Source: Caryophanales bacterium (GTDB lineage: Bacteria > Bacillota > Bacilli > Bacillales > Amphibacillaceae). From it: a stretch of DNA of 64,000 nt. Below are positions 51,978 through 62,200 of this stretch, in pieces (the stretch's first letter is position 1; every line of letters begins with the position of its first letter). The stretch spans positions 1 through 64,000 of the forward strand of contig JARIBO010000048.1 of NCBI GenBank assembly GCA_029257405.1. The letters are read 5' to 3'. The notes under the pieces are model-generated. The model made no database searches. It was not told the DNA's origin and worked only from the letters and a program-made list of their open reading frames with translations. The translations under genes were made by a program, and so were the position numbers.

Positions 51978-52151
51978 TTAAGTCAGAATGTAAAAAAATT
52001 CAATGTTGAATAAAAGTAACTGAGAGCCTTGAAATGTTAATTGAGTATTCGAAATCTTCTTTTCAAGCAAAATCATATGATGTAACAAATTTTAATTGGT
52101 ATCATTAATTTTATAATAACCATTACCAAAAACTATTATGAGGTGATTTTA

Positions 52152-53669
52152 ATGGAAAATAAATTAAACGAAAAGATTAGAAATAAAGCTTTTTTAGATA
52201 AAGTAGTTTCAGCAGAAGATGCGGCATCTTGGATTAAAGACGGTATGACTATTGGTATGAGTGGATTCACATTATTTGGAGAACCAAAAGTATTCCCACA
52301 AGCCTTAGCAGATCGTGGAAATAACGAAGAATTTAAAATTAATTTATTTACAGGTGCATCAATGGGTCCGGCAGCTGACCAATCAATGGCAGAAGCGGAT
52401 ATTATTAAATTACGTTTTCCGTATCAAGGAAATCCTGTTCTACGTAAAAAGATTAACGCAGGAGAAGTAGGTTATATTGACCAACACTTATCACATAACG
52501 CAGAAGCAATTAGACAAGGTGTTCTTGGAAAAATTGATTATGCCGTGATTGAAGCAGCAGCTATTACCGAAGACGGTTTAATTATTCCAACTGGTTCAGT
52601 AGGTAACTCACCTGTATTTATTCAACAAGCAGAAAATGTAATTATTGAACTTAACTTAACTGCACCAAAAGAATATGAAGGTTTACATGATATTTATATT
52701 CCAAAGCCACAAGGCGAAGAAAGAGAAGCAATTCCGATCTTTAACCTTCACGACCGTATTGGTGAAATTGGTATTAGAGTAGATCCTGATAAAGTTCGTG
52801 GTATCGTTCTTTCAGAAGAGCCTGACATTCCATCACCTTTATTTGAACCTAATGAAGAAACTCAACAAATTGCAGATAACTTATTAGAATTCTTTGGAGA
52901 TGAAGTTAAAGCAGGTCGTTTAACTAAAGAATTAGCTCCATTACAATCTGGTGTTGGATCAGTAGCAAACGCAGTATTAAATGGAATGAAAGATTCAGAG
53001 TTTAGAGATATTGTTGTAGCTTCAGAAGTACTACAAGATGGTATTTTCGATTTAATCGATGCTGGAGTAGTTAAGTTTGCAGCAGCAACTGCATTCTCAC
53101 TCTCGAAAAAGCGTGTAGATAGCTTGGCAGAAGATTTAACGAAATATCAAGATAAAATTGTCTTTAGACCACAAGAAATTTCAAATCACCCTGAAGCGAT
53201 TCGTCGTTTAGGAGTCATTTCATTTAATACAGCATTAGAAGCTGATATTTATGGTAACGTAAACTCAACACACGTTAGTGGAACGCGTATCATGAATGGT
53301 ATCGGTGGATCGGGTGATTTTGCGAGAAACGCACGTATTGCTATTTTTGTAACGCAATCTACAGCTAAAGACGGAAAGATTTCAACAATTGTTCCGTTTG
53401 TTACTCACGTAGACCATACAAATCATGATGTTGATGTGATTGTAACAGAGCAAGGTTATGCAGACCTTCGTGGATTAACACCTGTTCAATCTGCAGAAAA
53501 AATTATCAATAACTGTATGCATCCTGATTATAAAGAGCAAGCATTAGACTATTTTGAAAGAGCTAAAGAATTAGGCGGACAAACGCCACATGTACTTTCA
53601 GAAGCGTTCTCTTGGCACGAAGCACTTGCTGAGAATGGAACAATGCATAAAGAAAAAGTAGTTAAATAA
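52152..53669 (+). CDS. acetyl-CoA:succinate CoA-transferase family protein
   Basis: A 505-residue protein of the acetyl-CoA hydrolase/transferase family, succinate CoA-transferase (YgfH/AarC) branch. The catalytic glutamate is probably in IVVASEVLQDG; SGFTLFGEPKVFPQAL near the N-terminus, GIVLSEEPDIPSP, STHVSGTRIMNGIGGSGDFARNA and TEQGYADLRGL are hallmarks. It would swap CoA between acetate and succinate. A GTG at 52143 overlaps the ribosome site GAGGTG, so ATG 52152 is chosen. It is monocistronic. Confidence 0.88.
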   Translation: MENKLNEKIRNKAFLDKVVSAEDAASWIKDGMTIGMSGFTLFGEPKVFPQALADRGNNEEFKINLFTGASMGPAADQSMAEADIIKLRFPYQGNPVLRKKINAGEVGYIDQHLSHNAEAIRQGVLGKIDYAVIEAAAITEDGLIIPTGSVGNSPVFIQQAENVIIELNLTAPKEYEGLHDIYIPKPQGEEREAIPIFNLHDRIGEIGIRVDPDKVRGIVLSEEPDIPSPLFEPNEETQQIADNLLEFFGDEVKAGRLTKELAPLQSGVGSVANAVLNGMKDSEFRDIVVASEVLQDGIFDLIDAGVVKFAAATAFSLSKKRVDSLAEDLTKYQDKIVFRPQEISNHPEAIRRLGVISFNTALEADIYGNVNSTHVSGTRIMNGIGGSGDFARNARIAIFVTQSTAKDGKISTIVPFVTHVDHTNHDVDVIVTEQGYADLRGLTPVQSAEKIINNCMHPDYKEQALDYFERAKELGGQTPHVLSEAFSWHEALAENGTMHKEKVVK

Positions 53670-53686
53670 TTAAGTAATAAATGATT

Positions 53687-53741
53687 AATTGGCTGACAAA
53701 AAACTAGGTTTAACTAGTCTCTTGTCAGCCAATTTTTTTGT
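53687..53741 (+). terminator. terminator after the CoA-transferase gene
   Basis: AATTGGCTGACAA pairs with TTGTCAGCCAATT; an inner arm ACTAGGTTTAACTAGT folds in the loop; T7 follows. Confidence 0.9.
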
Positions 53742-53758
53742 TAGAAAATATCACGCTT

Positions 53759-54748
53759 TTAGTGAGAATAAAAAGCTTGTTGAATACTAGGTACATCTTG
53801 ATATTTAAGTAGTGAAATCATGAGTAAAATACGTGCTTTTTGTGGTGAGAGATTGTCTCCTGCAATAAAATTCGTTGTTGAGAAATCCTTTGTTTCTGTA
53901 ACGCGTCCGTTTTCAACATGGCTACTTCGGACAACAAAAACACCTGCTTGTTCTGCTTTTATTAAAGCCTTCTTTTCAAGTGGACTCATTAAACCGGCTC
54001 CAGTTCCGGCAATAACAATTCCTTGATAGGTTTTTGAATTGATTAAACTATTAATAATATCATCTTTGGATCCGGCGTAGGAATAAACAATCGCAACTTC
54101 AGGTAACTCGGTAATACTTAAATTTGAGAAGTCACTATTATGAGTATGCGATCTCATTGGTTTTCTATAATACTGGATTGTATTATCAGGTTCAACTGTA
54201 CCTAAAAAGCCAAAATCAGAAGAAGTAAATGTTTGCACTTGGTATGTGTTTGATTTGCTTACTTCTCTTGCACAATTGATTTCATTATTTAAGGCAACTA
54301 GTACGCCTAGGTCATTTGATTTATCATCTCTAGCGACTTTTATTGCTTGAATTAAATTTAATTGTGAATCCGAAGACAGGGCTGTATAAGGACGTTGTGA
54401 ACCGACTAAAACAACTGGTTTTGTAGTTGGAAGTGTTAAATGTAAAAAGTAAGCAGTTTCTTCCAAGGTGCTTGTACCATGCGTGATTACAATGCCGTCG
54501 TAATTCTGTTTAGTCAAAAAATAAACAATCAGTGAACGTAATTTAATCCAATGTGTTTGATCTAATTCAGTACTGCTTACATTTGTGAACTTAAAAAAAT
54601 CAACTTCTGCAAGTTCATTAATTTCAGGTAAATCTGTCGAAAAGTTATCTCCGTCATAAATACCAGATGTATAATTTTGTCTATCTAAACGATCTGTTCC
54701 TTTGGCAGAAATTGTACCGCCCATTTCAATTACTTTTATTTTCTTCAA
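53759..54748 (-). CDS. ansA: L-asparaginase
   Basis: A 329-residue asparaginase hydrolysing asparagine to aspartate and ammonia. The first catalytic threonine is T12 (EMGGTIS); the second is in THGTSTLEETA, followed by the acid-lysine region near GSQRPYTALSSDS. There is no signal peptide, so it is cytoplasmic. AGGAGGAATT precedes ATG 54748. It is monocistronic and divergent from the arginine operon. Confidence 0.93.
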   Translation of the reverse strand: MKKIKVIEMGGTISAKGTDRLDRQNYTSGIYDGDNFSTDLPEINELAEVDFFKFTNVSSTELDQTHWIKLRSLIVYFLTKQNYDGIVITHGTSTLEETAYFLHLTLPTTKPVVLVGSQRPYTALSSDSQLNLIQAIKVARDDKSNDLGVLVALNNEINCAREVSKSNTYQVQTFTSSDFGFLGTVEPDNTIQYYRKPMRSHTHNSDFSNLSITELPEVAIVYSYAGSKDDIINSLINSKTYQGIVIAGTGAGLMSPLEKKALIKAEQAGVFVVRSSHVENGRVTETKDFSTTNFIAGDNLSPQKARILLMISLLKYQDVPSIQQAFYSH

Positions 54749-54882
54749 AATAATTCCTCCTAGGTAAAAGATTATTCTCTTCTAGATTAACTAAACTAAT
54801 AAAAATTACAAGTTCAATTATTAAATAAAATATAAAATAATTTAGTGGAAATGAAAAAATGCATATTTAGTGCATTAAATAT

Positions 54883-54993
54883 GAATAATTATACAAAGCA
54901 GAAGGTGACTTTATGTTAAAGGATAATTATACCTATCGATTAACAAGTTTTTTCAGAATACTATAAATATACTATTGACTTTATAATTATACA
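54883..54993 (+). repeat. three copies of ATAATTATAC before argC, candidate ArgR sites
   Basis: The 10-mer ATAATTATAC occurs at 54885-54894 (as TGAATAATTATACA), 54923-54932 and 54983-54992. The first matches the Bacillus ARG-box style TGAATAATTATTCA at 12 or so of 14 positions; the third lies in the spacer of the argC promoter, where bound ArgR would block RNA polymerase. Confidence 0.6.
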
Positions 54994-55002
54994 GCATATA
55001 AT
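54975..55002 (+). promoter_or_regulatory. promoter of the arginine operon
   Basis: TTGACT (54975-54980) and a perfect TATAAT (54997-55002) are spaced by 16 bp, 33 bp before argC. An ATAATTATAC motif occupies the spacer. Confidence 0.75.
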
Positions 55003-55034
55003 AGAATTATTAGGTTAAAAGGAGCGGAAAAATT

Positions 55035-56072
55035 ATGAAGGCAGCAATTATTGGTGCAACAGGTTATGGTGGAGCAGAATTAATTCGTATTTTACACACG
55101 CACCCTCACGTATCGATTCATTCAGTTCATGCAACAACAATGATTGGAGAATCATTAACAAAAAATTATTCGCATATGCGATCATTTATAGATAAAGAAA
55201 TAGAAGCTGTAGATATTGAAAAAATCCGAAAAGAAGTAGATGTTGTTTTTACAGCAACACCGTCTGGGGTTGCAGCAAATATGGCAGAAGAATTCTTATC
55301 TGCAGGCGTTAAAGTAATTGATTTATCTGGAGATTTTAGAATAAAAAATCCAGATATTTATAAAGAATGGTACAAAATAGAGCCAGCTAAGAGCGGATTA
55401 GTAAATCAAGCAGTCTACGGTTTAACAGAATGGATCGAAGAAGATTTAACAGATGTTAACTTAATCTCAAATCCAGGTTGTTTTCCAACATCTGCACTAC
55501 TCGGCTTAGCGCCGGTTGTTAAGTCAGGTCTTGTTGATACAAATTCTATTATTATTGATGCCAAAACAGGAGTTAGTGGTGCTGGAAAAGGATTATCGCA
55601 AGCAACGCATTATTCAGAAACAAACGATAATTTTAAAGCCTATAAAATAAATCAACATCAACATACACCTGAAATTGAAGAAAAAATTAAAGGTTGGAAT
55701 AACAAATCAAAGTTCGTAACATTTACACCTCATCTCGCGCCAATGACAAGAGGTATTATGTCGACGATGTATATGACAGCGACTGAAAAAGTAACTGAAG
55801 ATCAATTGATTGAATTGTATAATGAAATGTATAAAGATGATTATTTTGTAAGAATTCGTAAAAAAGGGGAGTATCCAACAACTAAAGATGTCAGTGGTTC
55901 TAATTTCTGTGATATATCAATTACTTATGACGAAAGAACAAACCGAATTACAGTGATAAGTGTCATTGATAACTTAGTAAAGGGAGCATCTGGCCAAGCT
56001 GTGCAAAATATGAATAAATTATTTGGATTTGAGGAAAAGGCAGGAATAGATTTTATGCCGTTATTTCCGTAA
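55035..56072 (+). CDS. argC: N-acetyl-gamma-glutamyl-phosphate reductase
   Basis: A 345-residue NADPH-dependent enzyme for the third step of arginine synthesis. It starts with the Rossmann motif AIIGATGYGGAELIRIL; the catalytic cysteine is in ISNPGCFPTSAL, and the substrate-binding TGVSGAGKG and HQHTPEI segments follow. AAAGGAGCGG precedes ATG 55035. It is the first gene of argC-argJ-argB-argD-carB-argF, all on the plus strand and closely spaced. Confidence 0.96.
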   Translation: MKAAIIGATGYGGAELIRILHTHPHVSIHSVHATTMIGESLTKNYSHMRSFIDKEIEAVDIEKIRKEVDVVFTATPSGVAANMAEEFLSAGVKVIDLSGDFRIKNPDIYKEWYKIEPAKSGLVNQAVYGLTEWIEEDLTDVNLISNPGCFPTSALLGLAPVVKSGLVDTNSIIIDAKTGVSGAGKGLSQATHYSETNDNFKAYKINQHQHTPEIEEKIKGWNNKSKFVTFTPHLAPMTRGIMSTMYMTATEKVTEDQLIELYNEMYKDDYFVRIRKKGEYPTTKDVSGSNFCDISITYDERTNRITVISVIDNLVKGASGQAVQNMNKLFGFEEKAGIDFMPLFP

Positions 56073-56108
56073 AAATATTACTGAGCTAAATCTACGAGGA
56101 GGATTCAA

Positions 56109-57323
56109 GTGGAAATAACAAAAAATGCCAACGGAACAATTGTTTCACCAAAAGGGTTTAAAGTAGCAGGTCTTTATTCAGGAGTAAAAAGAAAAAAGAA
56201 TGATTTAGGGGTTATTTATAGCGAAATACCAGCACAAGCTGCAGCTGTTTATACATTGAATAAAGTTAAAGCTGAGCCGCTTAAATTAACGAAAGAAACT
56301 TTAAGTAAAGAAAATATCGTTCAAGCGGTCATTGTAAATAGTGGTAATGCAAATGCTTGTACTGGAAAACAAGGCATGCTTGATGCAATTGAAATGCAAA
56401 AAGAAACAGCTAAAAAGTTTAACGTTAAACAAGATCATGTTGCTGTTGCATCAACTGGAATTATTGGTTTGCAAATGCCGATGGATAAAATCATCCCGCA
56501 TATAAATCAGTTAGAAGTAGATTCAACCGAAGAAGCAGCATCTGATTTTTGTGAAGCTATTCTAACAACAGATACATTTACAAAATCAGTTAGTTTTGAA
56601 ACTGAAATAGATGGAAAAAAAGTAGTTATGTCAGGAGCAGCAAAAGGTTCAGGTATGATTGAGCCCAATATGGGAACAATGTTTGGCTTTATTACAACAG
56701 ACGCTAATATAGAAGCGAATGTTTTAGATGGAGCGCTAAAAGAAGTTGTTAATCAAACGTTTAATTGTATAACTGTCGACGGTGACACTTCTACTAATGA
56801 CATGGTTTTAGTTATGGCTAATGGTATGGCAGAGAATGAATCATTAACCAAAAATCATCCTGAATGGTCTAAATTCATCGAGTTATTAAAACAAACAAGT
56901 GAAGCACTATCTAAAATGATCGCTCGTGACGGTGAAGGCGCTAGTAAATTAATTGAAGTAAATGTTACAGGAGCGAATTCAGTTTCTGATGCTAGAAAAG
57001 TTGCAAAATCAGTTGTAGGATCTTCACTAGTAAAAACGGCTATTTTTGGAACAGACGCTAACTGGGGAAGAGTTATTGTAGCAGTTGGTTATAGTGAAGT
57101 GGAAATTGATCCAGAATTAATTGATTTAAGCATTGGAGGAATTCAGCTTTTAGAAAAAAGTGAACCCGTTGCATACTCTGAAGAGTTAGCAAAAGAATAC
57201 TTAGAGGAAAAAGAAATAATTAATATTGAAATAAACCTTAATCAAGGTAACGAGTCAGGCAAAGCTTGGGGATGCGATTTAACGTATGATTATGTCAGAA
57301 TAAATGCGAGTTATCGTTCGTAA
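56109..57323 (+). CDS. argJ: bifunctional ornithine acetyltransferase / N-acetylglutamate synthase
   Basis: A 404-residue self-cleaving enzyme that recycles the acetyl group from N-acetylornithine to glutamate. The nucleophile and cleavage site is T190, in SGMIEPNMGTMFGFITTD; the usual residue before it is alanine, here glycine (G189). VDGDTSTNDM and FGTDANWGR are typical. No argA or separate synthase is seen, so the bifunctional form is likely. The start is GTG 56109 behind GAGGAGG. Confidence 0.94.
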   Translation: MEITKNANGTIVSPKGFKVAGLYSGVKRKKNDLGVIYSEIPAQAAAVYTLNKVKAEPLKLTKETLSKENIVQAVIVNSGNANACTGKQGMLDAIEMQKETAKKFNVKQDHVAVASTGIIGLQMPMDKIIPHINQLEVDSTEEAASDFCEAILTTDTFTKSVSFETEIDGKKVVMSGAAKGSGMIEPNMGTMFGFITTDANIEANVLDGALKEVVNQTFNCITVDGDTSTNDMVLVMANGMAENESLTKNHPEWSKFIELLKQTSEALSKMIARDGEGASKLIEVNVTGANSVSDARKVAKSVVGSSLVKTAIFGTDANWGRVIVAVGYSEVEIDPELIDLSIGGIQLLEKSEPVAYSEELAKEYLEEKEIINIEINLNQGNESGKAWGCDLTYDYVRINASYRS

Positions 57324-57334
57324 AGGAGAGAGAC

Positions 57335-58099
57335 ATGGACAATATTATAGTTTTTAAATGTGGTGGAAGTTCTGTAGATGATTTATCAGATGATTTTTTC
57401 AAAAATATAAGTTCACTTCAAAAGCAAGGTATGAAACCAGTAATCGTACATGGTGGTGGACCGGCTATTAAAGAAAATTTAAATAAATTAAATATTGAAT
57501 CTGAATTTATCGACGGCTTACGAAAAACAACTGAAGAAATTATTGATGTTGTCGAAATGGTCCTCTCGGGAAGTGTCAATTCATCTTTAACTCGTAGGTT
57601 TAATCAAACTAATTTAAAAGCCTTAGGTATATCTGGTACAGATAATAATTTAATTACTGCAAAACCAATAGACTATGAAAAATACGGACTTGTTGGGGAA
57701 GTAGAAAATGTAAATGTTGAACTGCTTAATGTGTTATTAAAGGAAGATTATATTCCAGTTATATCACCATTAGCGGTGGATCTAGCTGGAAATAGATACA
57801 ATATTAACGCAGATACAGCAGCTGGTTCAATAGCTAAAGCATTAGGTGCTAAACAGCTTATTATTGTAACAGATGTTGCAGGAATTTTAAAAAATGACGA
57901 GCTTTTAAAAGAAGTAACAATTCATGATATAGAGAAATTAATAGAAGAGGGTACAATATACGGCGGTATGATTCCAAAAGTTAAAGCAGCATTAAATGGA
58001 TTAGAAGGTAATGTAAGTCAAGTTAAAATTGTGAATGGTAAAAATTCAGTCTTAACTACTGATAATCATTTGCTTGGTACAACCATTAAAAATACTTAG
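57335..58099 (+). CDS. argB: acetylglutamate kinase
   Basis: A 254-residue amino-acid-kinase-fold enzyme that phosphorylates N-acetylglutamate. FKCGGSSVDD carries the phosphate-loop lysine, HGGGPAIKENL binds substrate, and NINADTAAGSIAKALGAKQLIIVTDV and GGMIPKVKAAL are typical. It is at the short end of the family, lacking the N-terminal helix linked with arginine feedback inhibition in hexameric enzymes. It sits 11 bp after argJ, behind AAAGGAGAG. Confidence 0.95.
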   Translation: MDNIIVFKCGGSSVDDLSDDFFKNISSLQKQGMKPVIVHGGGPAIKENLNKLNIESEFIDGLRKTTEEIIDVVEMVLSGSVNSSLTRRFNQTNLKALGISGTDNNLITAKPIDYEKYGLVGEVENVNVELLNVLLKEDYIPVISPLAVDLAGNRYNINADTAAGSIAKALGAKQLIIVTDVAGILKNDELLKEVTIHDIEKLIEEGTIYGGMIPKVKAALNGLEGNVSQVKIVNGKNSVLTTDNHLLGTTIKNT

Positions 58100-58110
58100 G
58101 AGTGAAAAAT

Positions 58111-59250
58111 ATGAGTTCGATATTTCCAACGTACGCAAGATTTGATGTGGAGATAGAGGAAGCAACAGGTATGAAAGTAACAGATACATCTGGTAAGACA
58201 TATATCGATTTCACATCAGGAATAGGAGTATGTAATTTAGGGCATCGTCATCCTGCTGTGCACGAGCAAATAAAATTACAATTAGATAAATATTGGCACG
58301 TGTCTAATTTATATCATAATCCTATCCAAGAACGTGTTGCTAAGGCGTTAACAAGTAAATCTTCAGGAGATTTAGTGTTTTTTTCAAATAGCGGTGCTGA
58401 AGCAAATGAAGCGGCGATAAAACTTGCAAGAAAAGTAACTGGAAAAGAAACGGTTATAACTTTCGAGCAATCATTTCATGGCAGAACTTTTGCAACAATG
58501 GCAGCGACAGGCCAAAATAAAGTACGAGAAGGCTTTGGTCCGATGCTAGAGAAGTTTGCTTATGCTACATATAACGATATTGAAAGTGTGAAGCAATTAA
58601 TTGACTCAAATACAGCGGCAATCATGCTTGAATCAATTCAAGGTGAAGGAGGCGTTGTTCCAGCTAATCAAGATTTTGTTGATGAGTTGATTCAATTAGC
58701 TAAGCAATACGAAGTGTTAGTTATTATCGATGAAATTCAAACGGGAATAGGGCGGACTGGAAAAGGCTTTGGTTATGAACATTATGGCTTAGATCCTGAT
58801 ATTATAACGGTTGCTAAAGGTTTAGGTAACGGAATGCCTGTTGGAGCTATGATCGCTAAAGAAAAGTACAAGGAAAGTTTTGGACCAGGAAGTCATGGTT
58901 CTACATTCGGTGGAAACCCACTTGCAATGGCAGCAGCCGAAGCGGTGATAAAAAATGTATTTAAACCAGACTTTTTAAATGAAGTTAAAAATAAAGGGAA
59001 TTATTTAATGGCTGAATTAAATAAAGAACTAAAAAATATTGAAATGGTTAAAGAGGTTCGTGGAAAAGGTTTAATGGTAGGAATTGAATGTAATCAGGCT
59101 GTTTCTTCAGTTGTTAAAGAATTGATTAATCAGGGCGTGTTAATCTTAAACGCTAGCCCGAATGTCTTAAGATTATTACCACCATTAATCGTTACGTATG
59201 ACGAAATAGATGAAGTAGTTGGATTAATAAAACAAGCATTAGTAAAGTAG
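58111..59250 (+). CDS. argD: acetylornithine aminotransferase
   Basis: A 379-residue class III PLP aminotransferase that makes N-acetylornithine from the semialdehyde. FFSNSGAEANEAAIKLARK binds the cofactor phosphate; the PLP lysine is in TVAKGLGNGMPVGAM; GSHGSTFGGNPLAMA follows. A GTG at 58102 overlaps the AGGAGTG ribosome site, so ATG 58111 is chosen. It is followed 10 bp later directly by carB; the carA gene found here in Bacillus is missing. Confidence 0.94.
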   Translation: MSSIFPTYARFDVEIEEATGMKVTDTSGKTYIDFTSGIGVCNLGHRHPAVHEQIKLQLDKYWHVSNLYHNPIQERVAKALTSKSSGDLVFFSNSGAEANEAAIKLARKVTGKETVITFEQSFHGRTFATMAATGQNKVREGFGPMLEKFAYATYNDIESVKQLIDSNTAAIMLESIQGEGGVVPANQDFVDELIQLAKQYEVLVIIDEIQTGIGRTGKGFGYEHYGLDPDIITVAKGLGNGMPVGAMIAKEKYKESFGPGSHGSTFGGNPLAMAAAEAVIKNVFKPDFLNEVKNKGNYLMAELNKELKNIEMVKEVRGKGLMVGIECNQAVSSVVKELINQGVLILNASPNVLRLLPPLIVTYDEIDEVVGLIKQALVK

Positions 59251-59260
59251 GGGGATTCAA

Positions 59261-62200
59261 ATGCCAAAAGATAAGTCAATAAATACAGTGTTAGTAATTG
59301 GTTCAGGACCTATTATAATTGGTCAAGCAGCAGAGTTTGATTACGCAGGTACGCAAGCTTGTGTAACCTTAAAAGAAGCAGGGTGTAAAGTTATTTTAAT
59401 TAATAATAACCCAGCAACGATTATGACTGATAACAAAGTTGCTGATGTTGTCTATTTTGAACCACTAACGATAGAAAACATTGAAAAGATTATTCAAAAA
59501 GAAAATCCAGATGGATTACTTGCGACTGTGAGTGGACAAACTGGCTTAAATTTGGCATTTGACTTATCAGATCAAGGAATGATTGAAAAGTATAATCTTA
59601 CTGTTTTAGGAACTTCAATCGAATCAATTATGCGTGGTGAAGACCGGGATAAATTTAAACAGTTAATGAATAAAATAAATGAGCCAATACCAGAAAGCGA
59701 AATTGTTGCGAATCTAGAAGAGGCTAAAGCTTTTAGTGAGCGGGTAAGTTTTCCAATTATTATTCGTCCAGCCTATACATTAGGCGGATCTGGCGGAGGA
59801 ATTGCAACAGATGAGTTTACATTTACTGAGCTTGTCACAAGTGGTTTAAGAGCAAGTCCAATCAATCAATGTTTAATTGAAAAAAGTATTGCTGGTTGGA
59901 AAGAAATTGAAATGGAAGTCATTCGTGATAAAGCAGATAATTGTGTCGTTATTTGTCATATGGAAAATATAGATCCAGTCGGTATTCATACAGGTGACTC
60001 AGTCGTTGTTTCTCCGGTACAAACATTATCAAATAATGAACTGACGATGTTAAAAGAAGCTTCTAAAAATATTGTGCGTGAAGTGGGAATTATCGGAGCT
60101 TGTAATGTCCAGCTTGCACTAGATCCCCGTAGTTTAGATTATTTTGTAATTGAAATAAATCCACGTGTTAGTCGTTCGAGTGCGCTTGCTTCAAAAGCAA
60201 CAGGATATCCTATTGCTAAAATCGCTACAAAGCTAAGTTTGGGTTATACTTTAGATGAAATGATTGATCAAAAAACCGGTAAAACATTTGCCGAATATGA
60301 ACCAGAATTAGATTATGTTATTGTTAAATTTCCACGTTTTCCATTCGACAAGTTTAAAAGTGCGAATCGTTTGCTAGGTACACAAATGAAAGCAACAGGC
60401 GAAGTTATGGCAATTGGTAATAATTTAAAATTAGCTATTCAAAAAGGAATCCGTTCGTTAGAACTTCAAACGAATGGTTTATATTTAAAAGAATTAAAAG
60501 ATAGTTCAATTGAAGAGCTTGAAAAATTGAATATTAATGCTGACGATCGTCGTTTCTTTGCAGTTCTAGAAGCATTTAAACGTGGTGTTAATCTTGAACA
60601 TATTCAACAAACAACTCAGATTAATGAGTATTTTCTTAAAGAAATGAGCGACCTAGTCGAATTAGACAAAGAAATAGATACTCTAAGTGCTAATGACATA
60701 ACAACTGAGAATTTATTAACGTACAAGCAAGCAGGATTTACCGATGAATTGCTTGCAGCTAAACTAAAAATTAATTTAGCTGATATGAAAGAGTTACGTA
60801 CTAAGTTAGCAGTTTATCCTAAAATCAATCAAATTGACGCAAAAACTTACAAAACTGATAATTTAGATGCTTATTATTATTTGAACTGGCAAAAGGATAA
60901 AGAAGTATCACAAGTTAGTAATAAAGAAAAAGTGTTGATTATCGGGTCAGGACCAATTAGAATTGGTCAAGGTGTTGAATTTGATTATTGCTCAGTACAA
61001 AGTATTTTAGAATTACAAGGTAATAATTATGAAACGATTTTAATTAATAATAATCCTTCAACAGTGAGTACAGATTTTGAAATCGCAGATAAATTGTATT
61101 TTGAACCCATTACAGTAGAAGATGCGTTAAATATTATTGAATATGAACACATTGAAAAAGTATTTATTCAATTTGGTGGTCAAACTTCAATTAATCTTGC
61201 TTCAGGACTTGAAGCTGCTGGGATTAATCTAATCGGTACATCGAATCATGCGATTAATCAGTTTGAAGATAGGGATTTATTTTATCAATTTATGAAACAA
61301 ATAAATTTACCGCATATCCCTGGAAAAACTGTCTATTCTCGTGAAGATTTAATTCAAAAAGTTACTGAATTTGGTTATCCTGTGTTACTTAGACCTTCAT
61401 TTGTTATTGGTGGTCAAGGGATGCTTGTTTTAAAAAACGAGCAAGATTTAGATGATTACTTGAATCAAATTAAACAAACAAAAACATTTCCAATATTACT
61501 AGACGCTTACTATCCTGGATTAGAAATTGAGGTCGATGTTTTAACAGATAATAAAGAAGTATTGATACCTGGAATTTTTGAGCATATAGAACGTGCGGGG
61601 GTTCATTCTGGAGATAGTATGGCTGTTACTCCGCCAATTAATATATCAAATGATTTAAAAGAACAAGTCCTTACTTATGCAAAAAAAATAGCTGTAGGCG
61701 CAGAATTTACGGGCATATTTAATATCCAATTTGTTTATTATGAAGGTATGCTATATGTTTTAGAAGTAAACCCACGTGCATCAAGAACAGTTCCAGTGAT
61801 GAGTAAAGTGACTGAAACTAATATGGTAGGTATAGCAGTACAATTAATATTAGGTAAAGAATTAAAGGAATGTACACAAAAAATTAATTTGATGGAAGAA
61901 GCACCTTTTTATACAATTAAAGCGCCTGTATTTTCAACGCATAAATTACCTGGTGTTGATCCTAAATTAGTGCCTGAAATGAAATCGACTGGAGAATTAA
62001 TTGCGATTGATGCAGATTATGAAATGTGTTTACAAAAAGCATTTATTTGGAACGAGCCATTAGCTAAACAATTTATAAATGGAAAAAAAGAAATTTACGT
62101 AGCAAAAGAATTAAATTATTATAATGAATTAGATGAAGCATTAAACAACCTTGATATTAAGCTTGTTTATGAGTCTGAAATTGACAATTTAACTGAGTGG

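Noticed and set aside
54913-54966. 17-codon open frame before argC with two arginine codons, like a leader peptide
   Set aside because: It lies upstream of the argC promoter (54975-55002), overlaps the second ATAATTATAC motif, and has no attenuator hairpin or T-run after it, so it is probably incidental.
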